46,831 nucleotides of DNA from Ferruginivarius sediminum (lineage in GTDB: Bacteria; Pseudomonadota; Alphaproteobacteria; Kiloniellales; Rhodovibrionaceae), in NCBI RefSeq assembly GCF_003344765.1, contig NZ_QPMH01000026.1, positions 1 through 46,831 of the forward strand, given 5' to 3'. The position numbers and the translations under genes are program-made. The notes beneath the pieces were generated by a model. The model made no database searches and was not told the origin of the DNA. It saw nothing but the letters and a program-made list of their open reading frames with translations. Below are positions 8,757-15,784 of the stretch, piece after piece (position 1 is the first letter of the stretch; each line of letters opens with the position of its first letter).

Positions 8757-9329
8757 TCAATTATATTTAATTCCTTGGAGCCAGTCAATCAATTGAGTGA
8801 CTTGGTTCTCGTTCAGCTTTGACCATCTAGCCATAACATCAATCACCCGATTCCCTCTACGGCGCCCGAGAACATCGGCCAACTTGCCAATAGTTTGCTG
8901 CCTTCCAAGCTCTGCCTCTCGCCGCGTTGTAAGCGCTATAGGATTACGTCCTACGATATAATTTTCTAGTCGGCTTTCGAAGGTTGACGAGCTGTGTCGA
9001 TCTAAGTGATGTTGTGCACCATTCCGCGTAACAATTATGTTGCCTTGTAATATACCATTTTTGTCCACATAGAGATGATTTTCAGGAAATCGATCGTAGG
9101 CGTCGAGTGCATGGATTTTTTCATCTACCTGAAAGCCACCAACGACATATTGTTGCACGCCTTCAGTTTTTCCGCTTACCACAAATATAAAATCACCGAC
9201 ATCAACAAAACGTCGGATGTTAGGCATACATGCACCCAGGGTTGGTGGTTTTCCAAATATTGGGTCATTGAGATTGTTATTGACAATTGGATCTGAGCCG
9301 GTCCCACTAATGTATATATATCCTTTCAT
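8757..9329 (-). CDS. Nmad2/EVE-like PUA-fold candidate
   Basis: A 190-residue protein. Residues 1-70 read MKGYIYISGTGSDP, then KPPTLGACMPNIRR and VGDFIFVVSGK. This arrangement (an N-terminal strand, a T.GxCxPxIR helix, then a VGDwI...SGK strand) resembles Nmad2 and other ASCH/EVE/PUA-fold domains linked to modified bases in DNA or RNA. The C-terminal third is helical and basic (ADVLGRRRGNRVIDVMARW) and may bind nucleic acid. The ATG overlaps the stop of the zinc-ribbon gene (ATGA), so the two are co-translated. I am moderately sure of the fold and unsure of the ligand; a purely structural relative of the YTH/EVE superfamily is equally possible. Confidence 0.6.
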   Translation of the reverse strand: MKGYIYISGTGSDPIVNNNLNDPIFGKPPTLGACMPNIRRFVDVGDFIFVVSGKTEGVQQYVVGGFQVDEKIHALDAYDRFPENHLYVDKNGILQGNIIVTRNGAQHHLDRHSSSTFESRLENYIVGRNPIALTTRREAELGRQQTIGKLADVLGRRRGNRVIDVMARWSKLNENQVTQLIDWLQGIKYN

Positions 9330-10495
9330 TCTCTCTCTTCCTTAGCACGCTTGCTTTGTAGCGCAAGAAGCTCAAGTGTACGCCGAATCGGGTTGCTAAC
9401 AACCTTACGCTTTCTTCCAGTGGTTTTAAAGGCCCTGCCGCAGTGTTCACATAAGTGTTGCTCATGAGGGTAAAAGGCCCAGTCTCCCTCGTCAAAATGA
9501 TCGGACTGGCATGTTGGGCACGTCAGCGAGACAATTCTATTGCCTAAAAAAGATAAAGTTTTTTGTGCCATATAATAATGTATTTGTGTCACATCCAATG
9601 TCATGCCATCAATCGTAACGCGAGAATATGTATTATCTATGACTGGTCGTCGCGCGTTGGCATGATAAAGATGAATGTGTATGCCTTTTTCTTCTGGTTT
9701 TTCGGCTGTCCAGAGAAGGGCGGGATTTGAAGCCCAGATCTGAACACCTCCGAGGTAATCAGATTGCTGAATGTTAAGTTCTCGGTCGGGTATAATTAGT
9801 GATCTTGTTTGCCGGAATTGTGGGAAATAATATTTGTATTGTGCTACAGGATTAGATATTCCTCGTGTAGAAGCTCGAAATATGCGCCCGCAGGAATTGC
9901 ATTGGTGCCGAATGTGTGGCTCCACAGCGTAATAGTCTTGGTCGGTGTGCAGTGCTTCGCAGTGCGTGCATCGCAGCGCTGTTATTTGCCGCCCAAGAAA
10001 GTGAGAAACATAGTAGCCGACGGCAGCTTCTTTGGTTATCAACACGTCTTGGTATTCAAATAAGTTTGTTGACACTGTTGCAATAACCGCATCATAGGTG
10101 CGGTCGATACATTTTGGACCGTCTTTCTCCGTTCGAGCGTGAACGTGTATTCCGGGCTTTTCTTCATAAGGAGAAGTGTTATATATTGGTGGAACAGCTC
10201 CCCATATTGCGACTCCTCCGGGATAATCAGTTGGAGAATAACGAAAGACGTCTTTTGGGAGCCGGCCTAAATAATGATGTTCACATCGTGGCAATCGAGT
10301 ACCGCCGCGGCCAGTTGCAGAAGCACCGTGGGTTCGGCACCACCATCTGTCGGTTCCGTTACGTGACTTCCCCGCATGTTGGATTTCGCACGGAACAGTG
10401 TCTATTTGATCGTCGGAGCCTAACATATGTGATTTTTGCCAACCGTTCGGTGGTTTTCCTTCAACGTTAGATAGGATTAATCCAGAGTGATGCAA
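9326..10495 (-). CDS. Duplicated zinc-ribbon protein, function unknown
   Basis: A 389-residue first gene of the island operon. It contains two tandem repeats of about 150 residues. Repeat 1 has DYPGGVAIWG (90-99), KPGIHVHA, and a zinc ribbon C176/C179-C199/C202. Repeat 2 has DYLGGVQIWA (246-255), EKGIHIHL, and C326/C329-C349/C352. The N-terminal 75 residues hold another Cys/His cluster (C36, H40, C53, H56, C71, H73) including the motif RWWCRTH. I recognise no named family. Four clustered metal sites and the neighbours (PUA-like protein, HTH-protease, PIN nuclease) suggest nucleic-acid recognition. The 3' end overlaps the next gene by four bases. Confidence 0.7.
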   Translation of the reverse strand: MHHSGLILSNVEGKPPNGWQKSHMLGSDDQIDTVPCEIQHAGKSRNGTDRWWCRTHGASATGRGGTRLPRCEHHYLGRLPKDVFRYSPTDYPGGVAIWGAVPPIYNTSPYEEKPGIHVHARTEKDGPKCIDRTYDAVIATVSTNLFEYQDVLITKEAAVGYYVSHFLGRQITALRCTHCEALHTDQDYYAVEPHIRHQCNSCGRIFRASTRGISNPVAQYKYYFPQFRQTRSLIIPDRELNIQQSDYLGGVQIWASNPALLWTAEKPEEKGIHIHLYHANARRPVIDNTYSRVTIDGMTLDVTQIHYYMAQKTLSFLGNRIVSLTCPTCQSDHFDEGDWAFYPHEQHLCEHCGRAFKTTGRKRKVVSNPIRRTLELLALQSKRAKEERE

Positions 10496-10539
10496 CAGTT
10501 GGAGTTAGCTTTCCGAATACAAGGTTCAACGGTATACCC

Positions 10540-10802
10540 GTCCGCCGGGTAAAACCCACCGACACCCTTCATCTTGACGTGCTCACCCCCGTATGCAGCA
10601 ATGCGGGTGGGGTGTGACAACCCCATGGATGAGGCCCAGTGCTCCCGGTCCTGACTTGGGCCGGCACGGGAAACGTGTTAAAGCCATCGGCCACGCGCGC
10701 TTGCTGCGTTCGTGGGACGTATGCTTGCGGCCCTTCACGGTTGGGGCCGGGAGCCGGTGGCGCATGTCCAGGGCGTCCGCCTAAAGGTCACCGGACCTTT
10801 TT
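10540..10802 (+). ncRNA. Candidate structured RNA of unknown family
   Basis: No protein frame is convincing here, yet the DNA folds into several strong hairpins on the plus strand: CACCCC.../...GGGGTG around 10586-10615, GGCCCA/TGGGCC around 10632-10660, CACG/CGTG around 10665-10678, and a long-range GGAC..ATGC/GCATGTCC stem (10717-10769) enclosing a GGCCC/GGGCC hairpin. It ends in an intrinsic terminator. It did not match what I remember of SRP, 6S, RNase P or tmRNA. The 5' end is not defined; TATACC near 10531-10536 could be part of a promoter. Confidence 0.4.
10783..10802 (+). terminator. Intrinsic terminator of the candidate RNA
   Basis: AAAGGTC (10783-10789) pairs with GACCTTT (10794-10800) around an ACCG loop, and the T-run 10798-10802 follows on the plus strand only. 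It faces the rightward transcript and lies before the gene at 10885. Confidence 0.7.
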
Positions 10803-10828
10803 CCTCATCTAAAGGTTGTCACCTCCCG

Positions 10829-10853
10829 GCCGCCGCGTGGGTTGCGCGGCGGC
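10829..10853 (+). promoter_or_regulatory. GC-rich leader hairpin
   Basis: GCCGCCGCG (10829-10837) pairs with CGCGGCGGC (10845-10853). It lies between the terminator and the ribosome site of the exported protein gene and may shape its leader. Together with the structured RNA it accounts for the gene-free stretch 10496-10884. Confidence 0.4.
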
Positions 10854-10884
10854 TGTTCCCCTGGATCGGGTCGGGAGGACTGAC

Positions 10885-11418
10885 ATGCCAACGCCGCCGC
10901 GCGCCCTCGCGCTTCTGCTCGCCGCCGTGTTCTGCATGCCCGTGGCCTCCGCCTCGCCGCGCAGCTCCGGGCAGGCGCTGGAGGCGGCGATGGTGGAGGT
11001 GCTGCGCGAGCACGGCTTCGACGTGCACGACCTGGGCAACCCCGGCGAAATCGAGATCGGCGACAACCCCTCCCCGCGCCGGGCGTGGCGGCATGTGCGC
11101 TACACCACGATCTACGGCCACGGCGGCACCATCGACTTCGTCCTCGACGCCCCGGCCTTCGGCAAGCCGGTGTGGGTGGAGGCGATGCGGCAGCAGACGC
11201 GGGGGTCGCTGGACGAGCGGTTGCCCTATCTGCTGTCGAACGCGCGGCTCGCGTTTCCCGATGTTCATGTCGTCCTGGTGCTGGAAGGCCCCGGCTGGCG
11301 TCCGGGCGCGCTCGCCTGGGCGCTGCGCCGGGCGGCGGAGATCGACGACAAGCAGGTGGAGGTGATGGGCCTGGAGATGTTTCGGCACTGGCTGACCCGG
11401 CGGTTGGCGGGGGAGTGA
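10885..11418 (+). CDS. Exported protein with PD-(D/E)XK-like core
   Basis: A 177-residue protein. The ATG at 10885 follows GGGAGGA by five bases and opens a clear Sec signal peptide (residues 1-24, ending PVASA/SP). The mature part has the shape of a small PD-(D/E)XK nuclease-like domain: a helix with EVLREHGF, Asp84 in GTIDFVLD, then VWVEAM with Glu99 and the segment RGSLDERLPYLLSNAR, and a later VHVVLVLEGPGWRPGALAW strand. The lysine expected after E-x is a methionine here (EAM), so activity may be lost or rebuilt from nearby glutamines. An exported nuclease-like domain is unusual. No partner gene is adjacent; palindromic repeats follow. Confidence 0.65.
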   Translation: MPTPPRALALLLAAVFCMPVASASPRSSGQALEAAMVEVLREHGFDVHDLGNPGEIEIGDNPSPRRAWRHVRYTTIYGHGGTIDFVLDAPAFGKPVWVEAMRQQTRGSLDERLPYLLSNARLAFPDVHVVLVLEGPGWRPGALAWALRRAAEIDDKQVEVMGLEMFRHWLTRRLAGE

Positions 11419-11438
11419 GGTCGGTGGGGGCGCGGCTT

Positions 11439-11591
11439 CCCCCTCATCCTGTCCTTCTCCCCCGACGCGGGGGAGAAGGGACGATAATCGAGGGGGGACG
11501 GCTACTCGGGACTGACGGTGGCGAGTAGCCGTATTGGGGCGTTTATCGCGCCCTCTCCCCCGCGTCGGTGGAGAGGGACGGGGTGAGGGGG
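11439..11591. repeat. Long imperfect inverted repeat, MITE/REP-like
   Basis: The two halves are inverted copies of about 70 bases with scattered mismatches: each outer arm starts CCCCCTCA (c/t)CC(c/t)GTCC and contains its own CTCCCCCGACGCGGGGGAG-type palindrome. The innermost stem is perfect, CGGCTACTCG (11499-11508) with CGAGTAGCCG (11522-11531). The whole could fold into one long hairpin. No transposase frame is inside. Such elements are usually dispersed in many copies. Confidence 0.65.
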
Positions 11592-11642
11592 CGGCCGCCT
11601 GCCGCAAAGCAGGCAGAGGGGCAGGGAAAACGAGAACGAGTT

Positions 11643-11737
11643 GTCTCCCCGTGCGTAAGGGGAGACGGGCCGCCGGAAGGCGGCCGGAGGGGCGTCCCCC
11701 AGCGGTTCTTGCAGCCGGCCGTGGCGGGGACGCCCCT
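11643..11737. repeat. Second palindromic block, three hairpins
   Basis: GTCTCCCC/GGGGAGAC (11643-11666), GGCCGCC/GGCGGCC with a GGAA loop (11668-11685) and a 12-base stem AGGGGCGTCCCC/GGGGACGCCCCT (11688-11737). It adjoins the inverted repeat at 11439-11591 and looks like a second REP-type element inserted next to the first. Both blocks fill the gene-free stretch 11419-11867. Confidence 0.55.
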
Positions 11738-11867
11738 CACCCCCGCTCACGCGGGCAGCTTCCCCGCCCCTGAATGAACGCACTCAAGAACTAGGAATGT
11801 TGACCTATTCCCCAAACCCCGCTACGCTCCCCTCCGACTTTTCACGACGAACCGACGGGAGCGATGC

Positions 11868-12205
11868 ATGAACCAGAAACCGACGCCGACGCAGGAGATT
11901 CCGTTACCGTATGCAAACGTCATCATTCGTCAGCATCCGTCAACATGACGCCACAGGGCGGCCAACCTTGAGCAGGCAGTGAAGAACGCCGTAGAGAGCT
12001 ATGGCAGCGCCTATCTGGAGAACATGCAGATGATGCTCGGCGAGGAATGGGCCACCCGCGCCGGCGCGATGGCGGGGGCGGCCGCCACGGCCATGCGGAA
12101 CCCGGCGGCAAGTGGTGCGGGAGTGCTTGACAGCACCCACCATGAAGCCATATACGGCCTGCACCGCGCGGCCAAGCCACATCGGCCGCGCCCATCCGAT
12201 CAAGT
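11868..12205 (+). pseudogene. Frameshifted remnant of a small gene
   Basis: An ATG at 11868 opens MNQKPTPTQEIPLPYANVII and stops at TGA 11946. The same frame resumes after the stop as EQAVKNAVESYGSAYLENMQMMLGEEWATRAGAMAGAAATA. The missing link is found in another frame (RQHDATGRPTL) across a near-duplicate, CGTCAGCAT then CGTCAACAT, as if about ten bases were duplicated and one base lost. The reading would then be continuous: PYANVIIRQHDATGRPTLEQAVKNAVESYG. The 3' part runs to the tRNA. The parent protein is not recognised; a broken host gene is the simplest view. A weak alternative is a real short gene starting at GTG 11979. Confidence 0.45.
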
Positions 12206-12210
12206 CCTGG

Positions 12211-12287
12211 GGCGGGGTAGCTCAGCTGGTTAGAGCAGTGGAATCATAATCCATGTGTCGGGGGTTCAAGTCCCTCCCCCGCTACCA
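12211..12287 (+). tRNA. tRNA-Met (CAT), prophage attachment target
   Basis: A 77-nt tRNA with encoded CCA. Acceptor stem GGCGGGG/CCCCGCT, D arm TAGCTCAGCTGGTTAGAGC, anticodon stem GTGGA/TCCAT around loop ATCATAA (anticodon CAT), T arm GGGGG-TTCAAGT-CCCTC. The sequence resembles alphaproteobacterial elongator tRNA-Met; tRNA-Ile with a modified CAT anticodon is less likely. The serine integrase frame ends inside it, so its 3' half is the left attachment site of the prophage. Confidence 0.93.
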
Positions 12288-12290
12288 CTA
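12244..12290. other. Likely left attachment site (attL)
   Basis: The integrase reading frame enters the tRNA and its last residues (GEGLEPPTHGL) are the tRNA 3' half read backwards, a common signature of integrases that use tRNA genes. Everything right of here is phage-like. The matching attR copy is not in the window, so the exact core cannot be set. Confidence 0.6.
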
Positions 12291-13884
12291 ATACAGTCCT
12301 TGCGCGGCCCGGCCGGGAATTCTCTGGCCGGGCCGTGTTTATTATGGCGGCGAGTTGGCCGTGGAGTTCGATGTCTACGCCGGTGTTGGCTGTGCGGCGG
12401 GGATGGATGGCGATGTGGTCGACCATCGAGCGAAGGATTTCGACGGCCTCGGCTTTTGTTGCGTCGTCTTTTAAAGCCGTCTCCAGCTCGGCGACCTTGC
12501 GGCGGTAGAGTTCCGGCAGGTTCGGGTGCAGCGGCACGACGTCGGCGCCGTTCTCCGATTGCTCGGCGGCCGCCTGCTCGCGTTCCAGGCCAGCCTTTTC
12601 TGCTTCCCTCTCTTCCAGGCGCTTGCGCATGGCCGGGGTGGCGGTGCCGTCGCAGATCGCGTCGACAAGCCGCTCAATCTCCCGGTTCAATTCGGCCAGG
12701 CGCTTTTCGGTGCGGCGGGTGTCGCGGGTGCGCGTCTTGCGGCGGCGTTCCATTTCGCTCCGGTACTCCCGGGCGAACTCGGCCATGGCCTCTGGCGACA
12801 GCAGGCGGTGCTTCAGGCCGTCCAGGACGCGGCGCTCCAGCTCGCCGACGCGGATCCGCCGGTCGTTGTCGCAGCTTCCCGACTCCCGATAGGTCGCGCA
12901 GCCCAGGTAATCGCGGCTGCGGATGACATAGCCGCCGCCGCAGACGCCGCAGCGCGCCAGCCCGGACAGGAGGTGCTTCGGCCGGCGCGTGCGGTGGACG
13001 GCCCTGCCATCGTACGCGGCCTTTCGCGTCTGCGCGGCGTCCCACAGTTCCCGATCGACGATGGCCAGCTCCGGCACCTCGACGACAATCCATTCCTCGC
13101 GCGGGTTCAGGCGGCCGATGCGCTTGCCGGTGGCGGGGTCCTTCACGAAGCGCTGCCGGTTCCAGATAAGGAAGCCGACATAAAGCTCGTTGCACAGGAT
13201 CCCATAGCGGCGCGTGCGGTGGCCGTTGATGGTGCTGGCGTTCCACTTGGTGCCGCGCGGCGGCGGCACGCCCTCGTCGTTCAGGCGCCGCGCGATCGCC
13301 CGCGGCGATTCCCCCGCGACATAGGCCGCGAAGATCCGGCGGATCACTTCCGCCTGTTCCGCATCGATCTCCCGCTTGCCGCGCACCGGCTCACCCCGGG
13401 CGTCCAGTTCGCGCACGACACGGTAGCCATAGGGCAGGCCGCCGGCGGACAGCTTGTCGTGGATGCGGCCGCGCTGGCCACGCCGAACCCGGTTCGCCAG
13501 TGCCTTCAATTCCAGGGCGTTCATCGTGCCCTTGAGGCCGACGTGCAGTTCGCTGACCTCGCCCTCGGACAGCGTCATCAGACGCACCTCGGCGAAGGTC
13601 AGGCGCTCATGAATGTCGGCCACGTCGCGCTGGGAGCGGCTGAGGCGGTCCAGCCCCTCGGCCAGCACGACGTCGAAGCGCCGCGCCGCGGCATCCGCCA
13701 GAAGCTGCTGCAGGGCCGGCCGGTTGCCGGCATGGGCCCCGGAGACGGCATAATCGCAGTAGGTCTCGACGACCGTCCAGCCTTCCCGCTCGGCTTTCGC
13801 CGTCAGGTCGCGGAGCTGGTCCTCGATGGAGCGTTCATGCTGGCGGTCGGAGCTGTAGCGCGCGTAGAAGGCGACACGGGGCAT
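12244..13884 (-). CDS. int: Large serine integrase
   Basis: A 546-residue serine recombinase that would integrate and excise the prophage. The N-terminal resolvase domain (about 1-150) has the catalytic Ser11 in YARYSSDRQ and the LDRLSRS motif. A recombinase domain follows (about 160-280, with GYRVV..R...GKREID and ARRLNDEGVPPPRG), then a zinc ribbon (CGVCGG...GC...GSC) and a coiled coil around residues 380-450. The coding region overlaps the tRNA-Met by 44 bases at its 3' end. It is the last gene of the leftward early operon and starts 12 bases after the 50-residue gene. A recombination directionality factor is not recognised. Confidence 0.92.
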   Translation of the reverse strand: MPRVAFYARYSSDRQHERSIEDQLRDLTAKAEREGWTVVETYCDYAVSGAHAGNRPALQQLLADAAARRFDVVLAEGLDRLSRSQRDVADIHERLTFAEVRLMTLSEGEVSELHVGLKGTMNALELKALANRVRRGQRGRIHDKLSAGGLPYGYRVVRELDARGEPVRGKREIDAEQAEVIRRIFAAYVAGESPRAIARRLNDEGVPPPRGTKWNASTINGHRTRRYGILCNELYVGFLIWNRQRFVKDPATGKRIGRLNPREEWIVVEVPELAIVDRELWDAAQTRKAAYDGRAVHRTRRPKHLLSGLARCGVCGGGYVIRSRDYLGCATYRESGSCDNDRRIRVGELERRVLDGLKHRLLSPEAMAEFAREYRSEMERRRKTRTRDTRRTEKRLAELNREIERLVDAICDGTATPAMRKRLEEREAEKAGLEREQAAAEQSENGADVVPLHPNLPELYRRKVAELETALKDDATKAEAVEILRSMVDHIAIHPRRTANTGVDIELHGQLAAIINTARPENSRPGRARTVLVVAGEGLEPPTHGL

Positions 13885-13896
13885 GGCGGGGGCCCA

Positions 13897-14049
13897 TCAT
13901 TTCTGATCGCGGTCGGCAGGTTCGGAGTCGCGATCATGCTCCGCCGCCGCCTGACGCGCAAGAAGGCGCGCCAGGGCCAGCACCGGGTCGTCGCCTTCGC
14001 GGCGGGCCGGCGGCGCCTGATGGCCTGGGTGGCTGACCGGGGGCGGCAT
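13897..14049 (-). CDS. Small phage protein (50 aa)
   Basis: A 50-residue frame fits exactly between the ParB-like gene (four-base gap) and the integrase (12-base gap). It reads with a proline-rich start, then GDDPVLALARLLARQAAAEHD, a predicted amphipathic helix. Short proteins with a 'DPVLALARLLARQ' core beside integrases are, from memory, common in alphaproteobacterial prophages; this is recalled, not checked. A role as accessory factor or directionality factor is possible but unproven. Confidence 0.6.
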   Translation of the reverse strand: MPPPVSHPGHQAPPARREGDDPVLALARLLARQAAAEHDRDSEPADRDQK

Positions 14050-14053
14050 GGTT

Positions 14054-15784
14054 TCAGGCGCCGCCCTGGCCGTTCGCGGCGGGTTCCTCTATCGCCAGCA
14101 CGGTGTCGAGGAGGGAATGCCCAGTGGAGTCCGGCGCTTCGGCCGGGCCCAGGCGGGCAACGGTCAACTCCGCCAGGATGTCGAGGACTTCGCTGTCGTC
14201 CAGGTGGCTGAGGTCGTCATACAGCCCGGGCGGGGAGAGTTCGTGAACCGGCGTGTTGCCAATGGGCAGCCTGTACGCGACGGCCATGAGCCGGCTTCGA
14301 ATGGTTTCGCTGAGTTCGCCCTCGCGGCCGGCAACCGTCACGGCCCGGGCCGACAGGCCGGGCGTGACCGCGATGCGTTCGAGGGGCTGCAACAGCGCGA
14401 CGGCCAGCAGGCGCCATGCGACGTCGGGCCGTTTGGCGCAGAGTTCGCGCAAGCGTTCGACCTTCGCCTCGCGGTCTTCCGCATCGCCTGTCCGTTTTTC
14501 CGCCGGAGGATCCTGTTTCGGGTCGGCGGAAGGCTTCGGCGCCCGCGCGTCCGCCGGCACACGCTCCACCTGATGCGGCATGAAGACGAGTTCGGCGCCG
14601 TCGTCGAAGCGCAGGCGGTAGCCGGTGCCCTGGCGCACAACAAGGGTGCCGATCTGTCCGGCATAGACCCAGACGTTCGGGTCGCCAAGGACCCGATAGC
14701 GGTCCGTGCCGCCGGACTTGCTTCGGTTGGCGGGCGCGGGTGAGGGGTCCCCGCCACCGCTGGGGGTGACCGGCGCGGGGGTACGAGGGGGTATCGCGCG
14801 GTCGGCGGTGGCGGGGCCGGCAGGCGCCTCGGGGGCGGCCGCCGGGTTCGGGGTGTCCGGTGTCGGTGCGGGCGCGGCCGGCTGGTTTTCCGGCTGCGGT
14901 TCCTTCGGCGCGGGCGTGGCGAGGGACTTGAGACCGGCCGTCAGTTCGTCGCGCGTCTGCCACAGGCCGTCGCGGATATGCCCGATGGCGAGGTCCTGAA
15001 CCCCGGCATCGCGGCCGACCAGGACGCGTGCCTTGGCGAAATCCAGGGTGCCGTCGCGCAGGGCCGCCTTGGCGGCGTCGGTCAGGTCGCGGACGATCTG
15101 CAGCCGCTGCTGGACGCCGCGGCGGTCCATGCGGCGGCGCGTGGCGATGCGTTCGGTAATCTCGCTCTCCGGCGTGCCAGCTTGGCGCAGCGCATCGGCC
15201 AGGGCGGCGATGCCCTCGGCATCCTCCATCGGGTTGAGGTTCACGCGGTCGGCGTTCTCCGCGATGGCGGACTCCAGGTGCGCCAGGTCGTCCATGTCGC
15301 GGCGAACCGTGACCGGGACGCCGTGCGGGCAGGCGGCCGCGAAGTTGGCCGCCGACAGCAGGCCCAGCGCGCGCCAGCGCCGCTCGCCAGCGACAATCCA
15401 GTCACCGTCCTCGGCGCGCGGCCGCACCACGAGCGGCTGCAGCAGGCCATGGGCCGCGATCGAGACGGCGAGCTGTTCCAGCTCCTCCTGGCTAAACGTC
15501 CGGCGCGGGTTGAGCGGCGAGGGGTGCAGGGCATCGTGGGGACGGTACTCCGCCTCGACGCCCGCGATGGCATGGGACAGCGAAAGCCCAAGCGCGCCGC
15601 ACAGGCGGGCGAGGGTCGCCAGCTCCAGCACGTCCCGCCGGCCGGCCAGCCAGTCGGCGACGGAGGCATAGGGCGCGCCGCTTTCACGGTGCAGTTCGCG
15701 CACGGAAAAGCCAGCCGCCTCGCGCGCGCTGTCGATGCGGGCGCGGATGGCGGACCAGTCGAGGTCGGCGGGGGCGGCGGTCAT
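14054..15784 (-). CDS. Xre-HTH/ParB-like nuclease-domain protein
   Basis: A 576-residue protein with two DNA-binding parts. Residues 11-72 form an Xre-type helix-turn-helix (GFSVRELHRESGAPYASVADWLAGRR). Residues 85-150 hold the ParB/Srx core with R-x-TFSQEELEQLAVSIAAHGLLQPLVV and the GERRWRA motif (133-139), followed by a ParB-type HTH. A proline-alanine linker (about 285-355) leads to a small beta-rich piece and a helical C-terminus. The ATG at 15784 overlaps the stop of the gp37/68 gene by four bases; the frame is open 51 codons further upstream without support. No ParA is present, so plasmid-type partition is unlikely; a transcription or DNA-organising role in the phage is more plausible. 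Confidence 0.85.
   Translation of the reverse strand: MTAAPADLDWSAIRARIDSAREAAGFSVRELHRESGAPYASVADWLAGRRDVLELATLARLCGALGLSLSHAIAGVEAEYRPHDALHPSPLNPRRTFSQEELEQLAVSIAAHGLLQPLVVRPRAEDGDWIVAGERRWRALGLLSAANFAAACPHGVPVTVRRDMDDLAHLESAIAENADRVNLNPMEDAEGIAALADALRQAGTPESEITERIATRRRMDRRGVQQRLQIVRDLTDAAKAALRDGTLDFAKARVLVGRDAGVQDLAIGHIRDGLWQTRDELTAGLKSLATPAPKEPQPENQPAAPAPTPDTPNPAAAPEAPAGPATADRAIPPRTPAPVTPSGGGDPSPAPANRSKSGGTDRYRVLGDPNVWVYAGQIGTLVVRQGTGYRLRFDDGAELVFMPHQVERVPADARAPKPSADPKQDPPAEKRTGDAEDREAKVERLRELCAKRPDVAWRLLAVALLQPLERIAVTPGLSARAVTVAGREGELSETIRSRLMAVAYRLPIGNTPVHELSPPGLYDDLSHLDDSEVLDILAELTVARLGPAEAPDSTGHSLLDTVLAIEEPAANGQGGA

Noticed and set aside
7097..10540. Direct repeats flanking the AT-rich island as an insertion footprint
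   Set aside because: I compared the two edges by eye and saw no shared sequence; the mechanism of insertion stays unknown.
10605..10680. Possible SRP RNA on the reverse strand (GTCAGGACCGG resembles the SRP core)
   Set aside because: The GGAA tetraloop and the following GGAAGCAGCC part are missing, and the terminator faces the other strand.
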